A stretch of DNA of 64,000 nucleotides, from the NCBI GenBank assembly GCA_016711225.1, contig JADJTK010000006.1, positions 237,546-301,545 of the forward strand, in the 5' to 3' direction. Position numbers and translations under genes: made by a program. Source of the DNA: Opitutaceae bacterium (lineage in GTDB: Bacteria; Verrucomicrobiota; Verrucomicrobiia; Opitutales; Opitutaceae). Positions 15,311 to 24,410 of the stretch are shown in pieces. The notes beneath the pieces were generated by a model. That model had not been told where the DNA came from. It was given only the letters and a program-made list of their open reading frames with translations, and did no database searches. The stretch's first letter is position 1, and every line of letters starts with the position of its first letter.

Positions 15311-16055
15311 CTAGAATTCTAGGTTGTTTGGAACCCATAGATATACTCCATTCTTTACGTCGTAATCGGATCTACCCGATCCGATCTTGTTCCCTTTGTC
15401 GTCATTAATATTGATAATGAATTTTCCGACAGACTGCGAAGGATCAGCGATAGGTCTGTTACTTCCATCAACCGAGATTGCCTGTAGATGACCTGGCTTG
15501 TGTGTCCAATGACCCTCTGACTCTTCTCTATACCAATGAGAGTCGGCCTCTTCTGTCTGTAGCGCGCCCTTGGAATCATAGTTCTTGATCGTCCCCACAA
15601 CCAGAAACACACGGGTCGAATTTGGTATTTGAGTTTCGCTCAGGCCATCACGTATCGCCGCTTGTTTTATGTTCTCGGTAGTGAACTCTGAATAACGTTT
15701 TCCGCTTGGGTCACCGGGTTGAACAGGCCCTTCATAGTTTTTTTTGAATGGCGCCTTCTGACCGCATGCATGTGCGTAACAGTTTCCGTTTGGATCAATC
15801 CTTAAAGTGTTTTCTTTGGGTCGTTACTGAGGAGATCACGGATCTGGAGATCGCTAACCGCCTCGTGCTCGGCGAGAAGTTGGATCAGCCGCTGGGGGCA
15901 GAATTGGGGTCGCCCAACAGCTGTTTCAATTCCTCCTCAAGTCGGTTCAAGCGCAGTTGGTAACAGTCGATCATCCCGAGGTAGTCGACACGATCAATCA
16001 CAGCGTTGCGGACCATCGCGTAGAGATTGGCTCCGCCCTTGGTATGATCCGGCGA
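15311..16055 (-). pseudogene. RHS-repeat protein, C-terminal core plus toxin-like domain (5' lost, frameshifted)
   Basis: Just inside the IS481 terminus the minus strand reads SPDHTKGGANLYAMVRNAVI then DRVDYLGM, the end signature of the RHS-associated core (G-x-N-L-Y-x-x-V-x-N ... D-x-x-G). After a frame change a second open stretch (15823-15311, about 170 residues) reads DPNGNCYAHACGQ, then ADSHWYREESEGHWTHKPGH and ends KNGVYLWVPNNLEF. This recalls C-terminal polymorphic-toxin domains with an N-C-Y-A motif and H-W-Y-R / W-x-H-K-P-G motifs, where Cys and His could form a cysteine-peptidase-like active site. The upstream RHS barrel was lost where IS481 inserted. The toxin assignment is inference from pattern and position. 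Confidence 0.65.
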
Positions 16056-17525
16056 GATGGGTGACACTTAGACCGGGGTGATGGGTTACACATAGGGCGC
16101 CATGCCCTGGAACCCAGTAACCCAAATGGAAGAGATCATCCGCTTCGTCATGCTCGCCAACAGCGACCGCTTCACGCTCACCGAGCTGTGCGAGCAATTT
16201 GGCGTCAGCCGCAAGACCGCCTACAAGCACTTGGCCCGCTACGAGGCCGATGGCCTCAAGGGTTTGCAGGTGCGCAGTCACCGGCCGCTGCGCTCGCCTC
16301 AACGCACTGACGCCGATGTCGAGGCGTTGATCCTAGCCGAGCGACGGCGGCACCAGACCTGGGGTCCGAAGAAGATCCAAGTCGTGCTTGAGACCAAACA
16401 CGGCCTCACTGCGCCGCCGGCCTGCAGCACCATCGGCGGATTCTGGCCCGGCACGGCTTGAGCGTGCGCCGTCGTCGCCGACCCGGAGCTTATCCGTCGC
16501 TCAACGACGCGCTCACCCAGCCAACCCAGCCCAACGAGGTCTGGACCTTCGACTTCAAAGGCTGGTTCGATCTGCGCAGCGGTCAGCGCTGCGATCCGCT
16601 GACCGTCTGTGATCGGTTCAGCCACTACGTGCTCCGCGCTGCGCGCCCAACCCAACCAGCAGTTCAAGGGCACGCTGCGCACCTGTCGCGACTTGATGCG
16701 GCAACTCGGCGTGCCGCAGGTGATCCGCTCCGATCTCGGCTCGCCCTTCGCCTCGACCGGGCTGGGCCGCCTGTCCTGCTTGAGTGTGTGGTGGATCGAG
16801 CAGGGCATCGAAGTCGAGTTCACCCGTCCTGCCTCGCCCCAGGACAATGGCTCGCACGAGCGCATGCATCGTGACCTCAAAGCCGAGGTCGCCCAGTCGC
16901 CCTCGCCCAGCTTTCCCGCCCAGCAACGCCGTTTCGAGCGCTGGCGCCATACCTATAACCATGAACGCCCCCATGAGGCCTTGGACCTGCAATGCCCGGC
17001 CGATTTCTACCATCCCAGCGCGCGACGCCTAAACGAGAATGACAGAGCGTTGGTCTATCCCAAACACTTCGAGGTGAAGACGGTTTCCCCCAGCGGGCAC
17101 CTCGCGCATGAAGGGCACAACTACCTTGTTGGCGAGGCGTTCAGCGGCAAACGCGTCGGCCTCCGACCACCTCGCCGGCGGGCAAACCGACCTGTTCTTC
17201 GCCAATGTCCGACTCGGCCATCTCACCATCAACCCCGACGATGCGTGGCGCCCTCCGGCCTTCATCACTCCTACGCGGGCCTCCGCCAAACCCACCACCA
17301 AGCCCACACCAAGACCTTCGACTTGAGCCCAGAGGCGGGGGAGGAGGGGCTGCGCCCTCACTCCCCCACGCCCCCTCCACCCCGATTCTCTTGAATCCTT
17401 TCTCCGGACACTGGGATCGTGGGAGCTCCGCTCCCCTCACCCCTCGTCTTCATCCTCGCTTCATACCCCGCCACCAAACACACCTCTATGTGTTACCTAT
17501 CACCCCGGTCAGTTTGTCACCCATC
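16056..17525 (+). mobile_element. IS481-family insertion sequence, decayed
   Basis: Imperfect ~40-bp terminal inverted repeats: left GATGGGTGACACTTAGACCG followed by GGGTGATGGGTTACACATAG (16056-16095). The reverse complement of the right end (17486-17525) begins GATGGGTGACAAACTGACCG. They enclose a single IS481-type transposase reading frame broken by several frameshifts. No convincing target duplication is visible. The left end interrupts the RHS gene remnant. Confidence 0.82.
16102..17326 (+). pseudogene. IS481 transposase, multiply frameshifted
   Basis: An N-terminal helix-turn-helix (FTLTELCEQFGVSRKTAYKH) is followed by a DDE integrase core whose motifs are all present but spread over frames. 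These are WTFDFKGWFDLRSGQRCDPL (first Asp), VIRSDLGSPFAS (second Asp) and DNGSHERMHRDLK (Glu), then YNHERPHEAL. Frame changes are needed near 16435, 16645 and 17160. The C-terminal frame ends SDHLAGGQTDLFFANVRLGH and on to 17326. The protein cannot be made intact. Confidence 0.85.
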
Positions 17526-17558
17526 ACCGGATCGAACCGGGGGAAGCAAAGGGGGGAA

Positions 17559-18629
17559 GCAAAGGGGTCATGAATTAAGTTTTGATAGAGCGGCGACCCA
17601 TCGCGTTTTCAGTTTCTGTTTGCCCGGCTCCAGTAGCCACCTCCGCACAAACTGGCTCACGCTGGCCGGCGTGCCCATGCCCAACCGCTCGCACAGCCAT
17701 CCGTTGCTCACCGGCATGGCGGCCTTCATCACGGCGGCCAGTTGCACCTTGCCCGGATCAGATTTGCGCGGGCCCAACTTGGAAAGATCGATGGCCACCA
17801 ACTTGGCGACCTGCTGCAACCGCTCCTCCCAGCAGATTTCCCGCAGGTGACGAAGCCCATCCTGGGTGTCGCCGAGCAAGGCCATCTGCTCTAGGTCGGC
17901 CCCGCGTTGCGTGATCTGGCGGACCAGCTCGCGCTTGAACTCCTTGGTGCCCAGCGCCCAGCCCCGGCTCATCTGACCAAACCGCTCCTCGCGCTTGCTT
18001 GGCATCGTCTCAGCCAGCACCGCCAGATACTCGCCGTATTTGCGCCACCCCGCCGGGGTGTCAGACAAGCCGCCGGCCTCCGCCAGGAACGTCTCCGCAC
18101 ACAACCAATCCGGTCGCTCCTTGCGCCGCAAAAACCACCACAAGCTACTCCAGCGAAACTCGCCCAGCTTCTCCCCCGCCACCACCTTGGCCCGCACCGG
18201 ATTGAGATGGATATAGTGGGCGACTTGCCCCATGGCGTGTCCGGGCTCGACATGCAGGGCCTTGTAACGCCCCTGGAACGGGCGGCCGCCCACCCCATGG
18301 AAGCGGTTGAACCGCAGCGCCCACGTGCCCTGCAGCCACTTCATCCCCTCGCTCAGGTTGGCCTGCGGGGTTTCCACCGCCAGATGGAAATGGTTGCGCA
18401 TGATCACGTACGCATGAACCACCCAGGCGGAGCGCACACAGATTTCCGCCAGACATTGTTCAAAAGCTTCCGCCGCCCCTTTGGCCTCGAACACATTCTG
18501 GCGGTAGTTGCCCCGATTGATCACGTGGTAGCACGCCCCGGGGTACTCTAGTCTGAGCTTTCGTGCCATGGGCGGACGCCGCCAGCCCGCACGCGATTTT
18601 TCAAAATTTAATTCATGACCCCCTTTTGC
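17559..18629. mobile_element. RAYT unit bounded by ~27-bp inverted repeats
   Basis: Left boundary GCAAAGGGGTCATGAATTAA(GTTTTGA) at 17559-17585. Right boundary TCAAAATTTAATTCATGACC(CCCTTTTGC) at 18601-18629, whose reverse complement is nearly identical. They lie directly outside the RAYT coding region, whose stop codon falls within the left copy. This is the organisation expected of a REP/RAYT unit. Just outside the left end are two direct copies of GGGGAAGCAAAGG. Confidence 0.8.
17568..18569 (-). CDS. REP-associated tyrosine transposase (RAYT, Y1 superfamily)
   Basis: A 333-residue protein starting MARKLRLEYPGACYHVINRG, the standard RAYT N terminus. The catalytic HUH motif is HFH in VIMRNHFHLAVETP. 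Downstream are GVGGRPFQGRYKALHVEPG and YIHLNPVRAKVV, followed by a C-terminal helical extension. RAYTs are single-strand-specific endonucleases that bind and cut REP palindromes. The frame extends 138 bases upstream, but 18569 is the family start. It appears intact, and inverted repeats bound the gene. It is the likely trans-acting factor for palindromic repeats in this genome, including those at 10.2-11.4 and 28.6 kb, although that link is untested. Confidence 0.92.
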   Translation of the reverse strand: MARKLRLEYPGACYHVINRGNYRQNVFEAKGAAEAFEQCLAEICVRSAWVVHAYVIMRNHFHLAVETPQANLSEGMKWLQGTWALRFNRFHGVGGRPFQGRYKALHVEPGHAMGQVAHYIHLNPVRAKVVAGEKLGEFRWSSLWWFLRRKERPDWLCAETFLAEAGGLSDTPAGWRKYGEYLAVLAETMPSKREERFGQMSRGWALGTKEFKRELVRQITQRGADLEQMALLGDTQDGLRHLREICWEERLQQVAKLVAIDLSKLGPRKSDPGKVQLAAVMKAAMPVSNGWLCERLGMGTPASVSQFVRRWLLEPGKQKLKTRWVAALSKLNS

Positions 18630-18839
18630 ACCCCAGGAGCGCCGCCTCAGCGCGGCATTCCTGCGCGCGCGCCGGCGGGGAAGGTGCTTACCGGACCGCA
18701 GCGACAACGGAGCGGAGGGAGGAAGCAGGGCTCGTGATCAGCGCCAAGGAGTCCGCGACGCAGCGCTGGCGCGAGACGTGCCGCGGGGTTGAGGCAGCAG
18801 GACGAGAACCGAAAGACGGCACGTCCACACTTCGGCTAT

Positions 18840-19790
18840 TCACTCCAGATTCCTCGAACCGCTGGAATTGAGCCAATAATGCACGATCAATCCGGCACCA
18901 TCGCGATAGTCCGCAATGAATTGCACTTCAATCCGACCAAATTGAACACCAGCGCGACTCTTGAGATAGAACTTAGGATTCACTTCACGCACGTAACCGG
19001 TTGTCCCCGCTTTTTGGGCGAAACCCCATATTAACCCGTACCCAGATGCCGGTGCTTCTGACGCAAATTCATCGTGTGTCTCCTGCAATTCCATATCGAC
19101 ACCGTCGATCTGTACAGACCAATCAAAATCAGTCTGATTCGCCCATCCCGGCGGCCGCTTGACAGATATTCTAAAGTCCCCATCCGTCGTTCCGACAACA
19201 ACACGGTTGCTTCTCAGCTTAACAATATAGGGGCGCCCGTCAGGGACCAAATCGTAGAAGGCTATTGCTCCCTTGCTCATCCCTTCGACCTTCTGTCCAT
19301 GCTTGAATGCATGGAAAACATAGGGGCTTTCTCGCGTCGAAATAGTCGGAGCCGGCTTGCCCACTCCCTCATCGCGCAACATAACCTGTAATCCGACCGG
19401 CCTAAATTGGTACCCTGGCTTGGGCTGGATCTTCAAATCAAGTGCCAATCCATTGTCGCCTTCGACGGAGAAACAACCGAGGTCATCCGAGACCCGATCA
19501 AACTCCCGATAATGGGGTTTCAATCCGGGCAAAACAGTGTCGCCGAAGTAGCTCAAACCGCATTTGATTGTTACACCGACTACCGGTTGGTTGTTCTGAT
19601 CGGTTAACCGACCGTAGAATCGTGCGGGGCGATTGAGATCATTGCCGAGGCGCCGCGCCTTCTCGAGGTATCGCCGTGATCTATCTTCTAGAGCGTCACT
19701 CCGCTCACCGACAACAGACTCTACTGCGGATTCCTGCGCAGATGAACCGTGCCCCGAAGCCGAAACAGGGCTCTTCCGGAATCTTAGTGG
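18840..19790 (-). CDS. Hypothetical protein with carboxypeptidase-regulatory-like domain, N terminus unresolved
   Basis: The open frame runs from a stop near 19793 to the stop at 18840 and has no ATG before 19556, yet the protein-like sequence clearly starts upstream. It includes ARFYGRLTDQNNQPVVGVTI (an Ig-like carboxypeptidase regulatory domain opening, F-x-G-x-V-x-D-x-x-G-x-P-V-x-G), CFSVEGDNGLALDLKIQPKP, a second domain with PPGWANQTDFDWSVQIDGVD, and an end VQFIADYRDGAGLIVHYWLN. A signal peptide may have been lost or be out of frame. The function is unknown; this fold is typical of exported or cell-envelope proteins. The region is AT-richer than its neighbours and lies among mobile elements. 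Confidence 0.55.
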   Translation of the reverse strand, partial: PLRFRKSPVSASGHGSSAQESAVESVVGERSDALEDRSRRYLEKARRLGNDLNRPARFYGRLTDQNNQPVVGVTIKCGLSYFGDTVLPGLKPHYREFDRVSDDLGCFSVEGDNGLALDLKIQPKPGYQFRPVGLQVMLRDEGVGKPAPTISTRESPYVFHAFKHGQKVEGMSKGAIAFYDLVPDGRPYIVKLRSNRVVVGTTDGDFRISVKRPPGWANQTDFDWSVQIDGVDMELQETHDEFASEAPASGYGLIWGFAQKAGTTGYVREVNPKFYLKSRAGVQFGRIEVQFIADYRDGAGLIVHYWLNSSGSRNLE

Positions 19791-20796
19791 CTAGGATTGT
19801 GGCGTGAGGACCGAGCGGAGTCGAGTTTGCCGCACCGGAAACCGTCGCGATAGTTGGCGAAACTGCAGCCGCCGGCATCGGCCTTAATAGCTTGGATGCC
19901 GGTTAAAAATAGGAGATCGCGTTGGTCATTGGGTGGGCTAAGTAGTTGTGGAGTCGAGCAGATGGGCCTTAAATGCTTTCAATAGCAGGCGCAAAATAGT
20001 TAGCGCGGGCCGCTGGTTGGACCACTGCGTGAAGAAACTTCGGCACTATGGCTGCTAATCTCCTGAACTCGATGAAGGCTCCTTGTGGGTCCGCACCTAG
20101 GTCTTGAGCTTGGGTACCAAACTCTCGACGGCCAGATTTCTAGTCGCCCTAGTGGCGCGAGCACGAGCCAGGAATTGGTGCCCTAGGATCGTGACGCCTT
20201 CTTCGGCAGCCGGCCATGATACTCATGTGCCGACCTTCCCGACGGCCTCGCTGAGGTGCATGGAGACATGGAAGCGGTCATGATGGCCGCCTGCGGGCAG
20301 GCCTTCTTGGTTGCGGCTGGCGTTGAGCGCATCTGCCTCGCGGCGGCCACCCCTCTGCCTTGCCAACTGGAGCGTTTCCAGGCGGGATCGCTCGGTGGTG
20401 CTGCGACCGGAGCTACTTCCAGCTCCCGGCAGTCTTCATTGCGTCTAACGAGACGCGGCACCGTCGGAGCCCCCTCGAAGAGGCCGAGGGGGCGACGCCG
20501 TTCTGCGACACTGCAAGCGGCGCTTCACCGCCCGGGCCAAGATCAGATGACACGTCCCCCAGCTTGGCAGCTAGGCTGCTGTGATCGCGGCCAGGCTTCC
20601 CGCCGGCGAAGGCCTCAAGGGCCGTGAAGCGCGATGCCGCTGCCCCACTGCGGGGAGGGAACTCCATCCTGGTCACAGCGCTGCGGGACCGGCACGGATG
20701 AACGTCTGGCACTGCTATCCAAGTGCGGCCACGTCCGGTCCGGCGCCCGGTCATGTCGCGGGAACGATGGCGTCGCGGGCTGCCCGCGCGTTCCAC
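19791..20796. other. Gene-free accessory stretch
   Basis: Six-frame reading shows only short, compositionally odd frames without recognisable motifs. No hairpin terminator, IS end or tRNA was found. It probably represents decayed mobile or coding DNA between the accessory region and the LamG gene, whose C-terminal tail may run into it. Confidence 0.5.
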
Positions 20797-23547
20797 TCAA
20801 CGAGATCTACTGGCCAGCTCGACCGGCCGGCGCGCCACGGTCGCCGATGCCGACGCAGGCAAGTGCGACTCACCGTCGCTTCCCACGGTTCCTTGCGGCG
20901 TCCCGTGCCAAATCCACCTCGGTAAGCCCCGGAGCGGCCTCGCAGTGACCACCGCCAACGGCTCACTGAGCGGCGAGACATGATCGAATGAATCGCGAAC
21001 AAGCACCGTAAACGAATAGGTGCGTGTCGAGCCTAACCCGACAACCCGGAAGGAAGGCGACACGGACGAACCGACCAGCTCCGTATCGCGATATATGTCA
21101 TACGTGATGCCGGGGCGGTTCCCACTGGCCGGAGTCCAAGTCAACGTCAGTGCGGTCGGGGCGACATCCTCCGCCACCAGCCCCGTCAGTGCAGGCAACG
21201 GCAATGCGTCGCCGAGATCGATCGGGTATTTCGCACCGAGATACTCGTGGACGGACCGGCGTTCCTCGCTCGAAAGCACGCGGTCATAGACGATCACCTC
21301 GGCGATATCGCCATCGAAGGGGCAGCCCTCCCCATCGCCCAAGGACGGATTGCTGCGGAACCCCACCGAGTTGCCATCATTGCGGTAGTGCTCGACCCCG
21401 TTGAAGGCTTGGAACCAGGTCGTCGCATCGCCGCCGACATTATAGAGGTGGAATTCCCGAAGCATCTCCTCCGCGGGAGCCGGTCCCGTGTCGTACCATT
21501 GATTCGTGGCGAAGTCGTCGTTGAGGATGCCAGTGGACTCCGGATAGCGGCTGCCCGGACCAGTACCGAAGGACCACAGACCGACGATGTTGGGAGTGCT
21601 CGATTTCCGGAGCACGACAAACGCCTCGCCGGCCCCGGCCCCCGCCATGAGGTCGGGGAGAACGAGCGCGTTCTGCTGCGCCTGATTGAAGCGGACAACG
21701 GGATAACCACTGAGCTGCGCCGAAACGACGCTCGGCTGCCAATAGGGCTCGGGCTGCACGGCATCGTTGCCGTGTCCACTTTGATCGGCCCATTCCGCGA
21801 TTCCGCCGGCGCCGGGCAATCCTGCCGTCGAACGAAGCCACAGCCGGAGACCAGTGGAAGGCAAGTCGGGGACATTCGACGTTACGATTGTGACCGCTTC
21901 GCTCGGTAGCGAGGAGCCCGCCCAACTGCTCAGGGTCACGCGATAGGTGTAGGTCTCGCCAGGGCTCAGGCCGATGTCCGTAAAGCTGACAACGTCGCTC
22001 AAGGTCGCGACCGGCACGAATTCCCCCGCGCCGGCCTGCCGCTCAATCGTCGCCACCGTACTCACGTCAACATTCGACGCCCCCGACCAGTTGAGATCGG
22101 CCGTGGTGCCCGACACGGCATGAACGGTGAGGATCGGTTTGTCGGGTGCGAAAGCTCCTCCGAGAAGATAGTTCTGCGCGAGATGGCGATTGACCGCATC
22201 GCGCTCAATTGCGGTGAGCGCGCGGTCGTAGACGATCACCTCAGCAATATCGCCTTGGTACGCTTCCCCGAACCAGTCGGAACCCAACAATGGGTCGGCG
22301 CGGAAACCAATGGTCTGCTCCGGGCGCTGGAGGTGTTCCTTTCCATTGAAACGCAGGAGGGAAACGCCGGCGCCGGAGATCGATGAATTGAAGAGATGTG
22401 CTTGGGTGAGGAGTTCCCGGGAGGGACTGGTCTGCGCACCCACGGCCGAGGTACCGAAATCGTCCCAGACAGCGCGATCGCCATAGGAATAGGCTGTCCC
22501 ATCCCCGGTCCCAAAATGGCAGAGCCCATTGATCCGGTTCGACTGATCCGCCAAGCGCGTGACCACAAATATCTCGCCCTCAGTCGCTCCTGCCATGGCA
22601 TCAGCCAAAGCCAGCGCATCGTCCGCCCCGTCGAAACGAACCACCGGCCGGCCATTAAACTCGCCCGCGATGACCTGGGGTTGCTGACTGTCATTGGACT
22701 GCACGGCATCGTTTCCGTGGCCGGAAACATCGTACCAAACCCGCACGTTGCCCGCGGCATCAGTCTCAACGCCAAGGTCCGCCCGCAAGTGCACCCGAGC
22801 CCCGGTGACGGACAATACCGGTCCGATATCGTCCGGGACCAACGGATTGGTCTCAAGGGTAACTTCGACCCTGTCGTTCAACCCGTCGCCGTCAGTGTCG
22901 GCCTTTTCGGGATCAGTCTCACGCGCCCACTCCTCGGCGTTCGTGAGCCCATCGCTGTCGAAATCGGAAGCGGCATCGTCAACGGTCGGATTGAGGCCGT
23001 GCCCGACCTCCCAGGCATCGGGCAAGCCGTCGTGGTCGGTATCGGCCTCCGTCGGCGTTGTGCCCAGTCGCGCCTCCTCCCAGTCGTCGAGGCCATCGGC
23101 GTCGGTATCGACGTCGGAAACGACAATACGCCAGAACTCGCTCCGCCCGGCGGGCGCTCCGGCGGGGCGCACGATGGCGAAAAGCGTGTCGCCCGTGCCC
23201 GCGTATTCGCCGGGAAGCTGCGACCACTGCTGCAGATCGGCGGTGGACTCGACCACGTAGCGTTTGCCGGTCTCGCCCACCCAACGCAGCACGAGGTTGC
23301 GGTCGGCATCGAACTCCGGCGTGGCGGCAAAGCGGCTCGGGGCGGAGGTGGGATCAGTGCCGGCGACAGCCTCGGCGCGGTTGCTGGCCCCATCGCCATC
23401 GGGGTCGGCCGCGGGATCCCCGGCACTCGGGTGCAGCGACGACCAGACGTCGGAAAGGCCATCGTGATCGCGGTCAAGGGTGGCGCGGACAGACAGGGCC
23501 AGCGCCCCGACAAGGAGGCACACGCACAGGAAACGCTTGGAGTTCAT
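20797..23547 (-). CDS. Secreted multidomain protein: TSP3-like repeats, two LamG-like domains, FN3 domains
   Basis: A 916-residue protein with a signal peptide (MNSKRFLCVCLLVGALALSV). Several calcium-binding-type repeats follow (DTDADGLDDWEE, DTDHDGLPDAWE, DFDSDGLTNAEEW, DTDGDGLNDRVE). Two homologous LamG-like lectin domains each open with WYDVSGHGNDAVQ or WADQSGHGNDAVQ and end GDIAEVIVYDR. Each is followed by an FN3-like domain. It is likely a surface or secreted polysaccharide-binding protein. ATG 23547 is chosen because it starts the signal peptide; the open frame continues upstream only through a poly-G tract. The last ~45 residues after AVVTARPLRG are compositionally unlike the rest, so the 3' end may be truncated or rearranged. 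Confidence 0.85.
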   Translation of the reverse strand: MNSKRFLCVCLLVGALALSVRATLDRDHDGLSDVWSSLHPSAGDPAADPDGDGASNRAEAVAGTDPTSAPSRFAATPEFDADRNLVLRWVGETGKRYVVESTADLQQWSQLPGEYAGTGDTLFAIVRPAGAPAGRSEFWRIVVSDVDTDADGLDDWEEARLGTTPTEADTDHDGLPDAWEVGHGLNPTVDDAASDFDSDGLTNAEEWARETDPEKADTDGDGLNDRVEVTLETNPLVPDDIGPVLSVTGARVHLRADLGVETDAAGNVRVWYDVSGHGNDAVQSNDSQQPQVIAGEFNGRPVVRFDGADDALALADAMAGATEGEIFVVTRLADQSNRINGLCHFGTGDGTAYSYGDRAVWDDFGTSAVGAQTSPSRELLTQAHLFNSSISGAGVSLLRFNGKEHLQRPEQTIGFRADPLLGSDWFGEAYQGDIAEVIVYDRALTAIERDAVNRHLAQNYLLGGAFAPDKPILTVHAVSGTTADLNWSGASNVDVSTVATIERQAGAGEFVPVATLSDVVSFTDIGLSPGETYTYRVTLSSWAGSSLPSEAVTIVTSNVPDLPSTGLRLWLRSTAGLPGAGGIAEWADQSGHGNDAVQPEPYWQPSVVSAQLSGYPVVRFNQAQQNALVLPDLMAGAGAGEAFVVLRKSSTPNIVGLWSFGTGPGSRYPESTGILNDDFATNQWYDTGPAPAEEMLREFHLYNVGGDATTWFQAFNGVEHYRNDGNSVGFRSNPSLGDGEGCPFDGDIAEVIVYDRVLSSEERRSVHEYLGAKYPIDLGDALPLPALTGLVAEDVAPTALTLTWTPASGNRPGITYDIYRDTELVGSSVSPSFRVVGLGSTRTYSFTVLVRDSFDHVSPLSEPLAVVTARPLRGLPRWIWHGTPQGTVGSDGESHLPASASATVARRPVELASRSR

Positions 23548-23715
23548 GGCGAAAGGGTTTGGCGCGGCACGACGGCGGACGGTTTGCACCCGGCAGGCCA
23601 GCCCTCGCCACCCCGCCGGAAGTGGCCGCTCTGTAGGCAGATGGCGGTGCCTGCGTAATGCAAGCGTCAATTCAACAGGCTCCAGGCCGAGGCCGGCCCG
23701 GGAAAAAGGGGAAAA

Positions 23716-23736
23716 GGGGGGGGGGGGGGGGGGGGG
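23716..23736. repeat. 21-base poly(G) tract
   Basis: An uninterrupted run of 21 G (C on the coding strand of the LamG gene), 169 bases upstream of its start codon. It is preceded by GGGAAAAAGGGGAAAA. It lies in the 395-base gap between the LamG gene and rplT, which holds no other visible feature except the rplT terminator. Confidence 0.9.
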
Positions 23737-23884
23737 CAGGCAACCGAGCCGGTCCCGAAGACCCAAAGGCGCGAGCACGCGGCTGATTCAGCGGCGGTAA
23801 GACAGTCAAACCGAGCCGGCGCCAGGACCCGTCCTCGGGCGAGGCGTAGGGACACCATGCCGTCCGGTGCAGCCGCCGCCGGGC

Positions 23885-23917
23885 GCAAAAAAGGCCGGGC
23901 GACGAGCGCCCGGCCTT
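23885..23917 (-). terminator. Rho-independent terminator of rpmI-rplT
   Basis: An 11-bp perfect stem AAGGCCGGGCG / CGCCCGGCCTT (23891-23901 with 23907-23917) with a 5-base loop. It is followed on the minus strand by six T residues and ends 26 bases after the rplT stop. Confidence 0.9.
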
Positions 23918-23942
23918 AAGGAAATCAATACTTGCGGAAGCT

Positions 23943-24326
23943 TCAGGCCTGGGCGGCGGCAGCCGTCTTGGCCTCGAGGGCAACGCGCACTTGCGCCACG
24001 ATCGCGGCGAAAGCGGCCTCATCACGAATGGCGATATCGGACAGGACCTTACGATCCATGGTGATATTCGCGGCCTTCAGGCCTTCGATGAAGCGGCTGT
24101 AGCTCATGCCGGCAGCGCGGGTGGCGGCGTTGAGACGCACGATCCAGAGACCGCGGGCGTTGCTCTTCTTCTTCTTACGATCGCGGTAGGCGTATTGGAG
24201 CGCATGATCGAGCGCTTCGTTGGCGTACCGGTAGAGCTTGGACTTGTTACCGAAGTAGCCTCTGGCTTGCTTCAGTACCTTTTTCCGCCGTTTGTGGGAG
24301 GCGGGACCATTTGTGACACGAGGCAT
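23943..24326 (-). CDS. rplT: 50S ribosomal protein bL20
   Basis: A 127-residue protein beginning MPRVTNGPASHKRRKKVLKQ and containing ARGYFGNKSKLYRYANEALD and LWIVRLNAATRAAGMSYSRF, the diagnostic bL20 sequence. It binds 23S rRNA early in large-subunit assembly. It is the last gene of rpmI-rplT; infC, which often precedes these genes, is not next to them here. An Ala-rich C-terminal extension (AKTAAAAQA) is present. Confidence 0.97.
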   Translation of the reverse strand: MPRVTNGPASHKRRKKVLKQARGYFGNKSKLYRYANEALDHALQYAYRDRKKKKSNARGLWIVRLNAATRAAGMSYSRFIEGLKAANITMDRKVLSDIAIRDEAAFAAIVAQVRVALEAKTAAAAQA

Positions 24327-24410
24327 GTTGTGTGGTGTGGTTTGGGACCGGCGGGTCGCCTGTGATGGGAGTTACCCGCCTGGTCAGTTGTTCTTGGTTC
24401 CGGGTTCCGC

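Larger units (their letters stand above)
12509..15338 (-). pseudogene. Lipoprotein-like gene interrupted by IS66
   Basis: The 5' part (15338 down to 15219) encodes MGSKQPRILVVALVLLMSNI followed by SCMSDSEPVPF and SGNATPA. The 3' part (12831 down to 12509) continues RDESVFHSRDAASLKAWFRG and ends LLLKVDLRAI. When the IS and one copy of its 8-bp target duplication are removed, the two halves join in frame across the target site, giving an uninterrupted protein of about 144 residues. The hydrophobic N terminus ending at a Cys suggests a lipoprotein signal, although the lipobox (NISC) is not ideal. The product is unknown. Its start overlaps the 3' end of the RHS C-terminal region by 28 bases, so it may be the cognate immunity protein. 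The base composition is AT-richer than the core genes. Confidence 0.8.

Noticed and set aside
16056..17525. Target-site duplication for the IS481 element
   Set aside because: Bases outside the two ends (CCGGCGA and ACCGGATC) do not match as a duplication; the ends are either decayed or the insertion was followed by rearrangement.
20256..20627. Short frames in the 20.2-20.9 kb stretch as genes
   Set aside because: No motif, mixed composition and no start context; overlapping frames on both strands look equally random.
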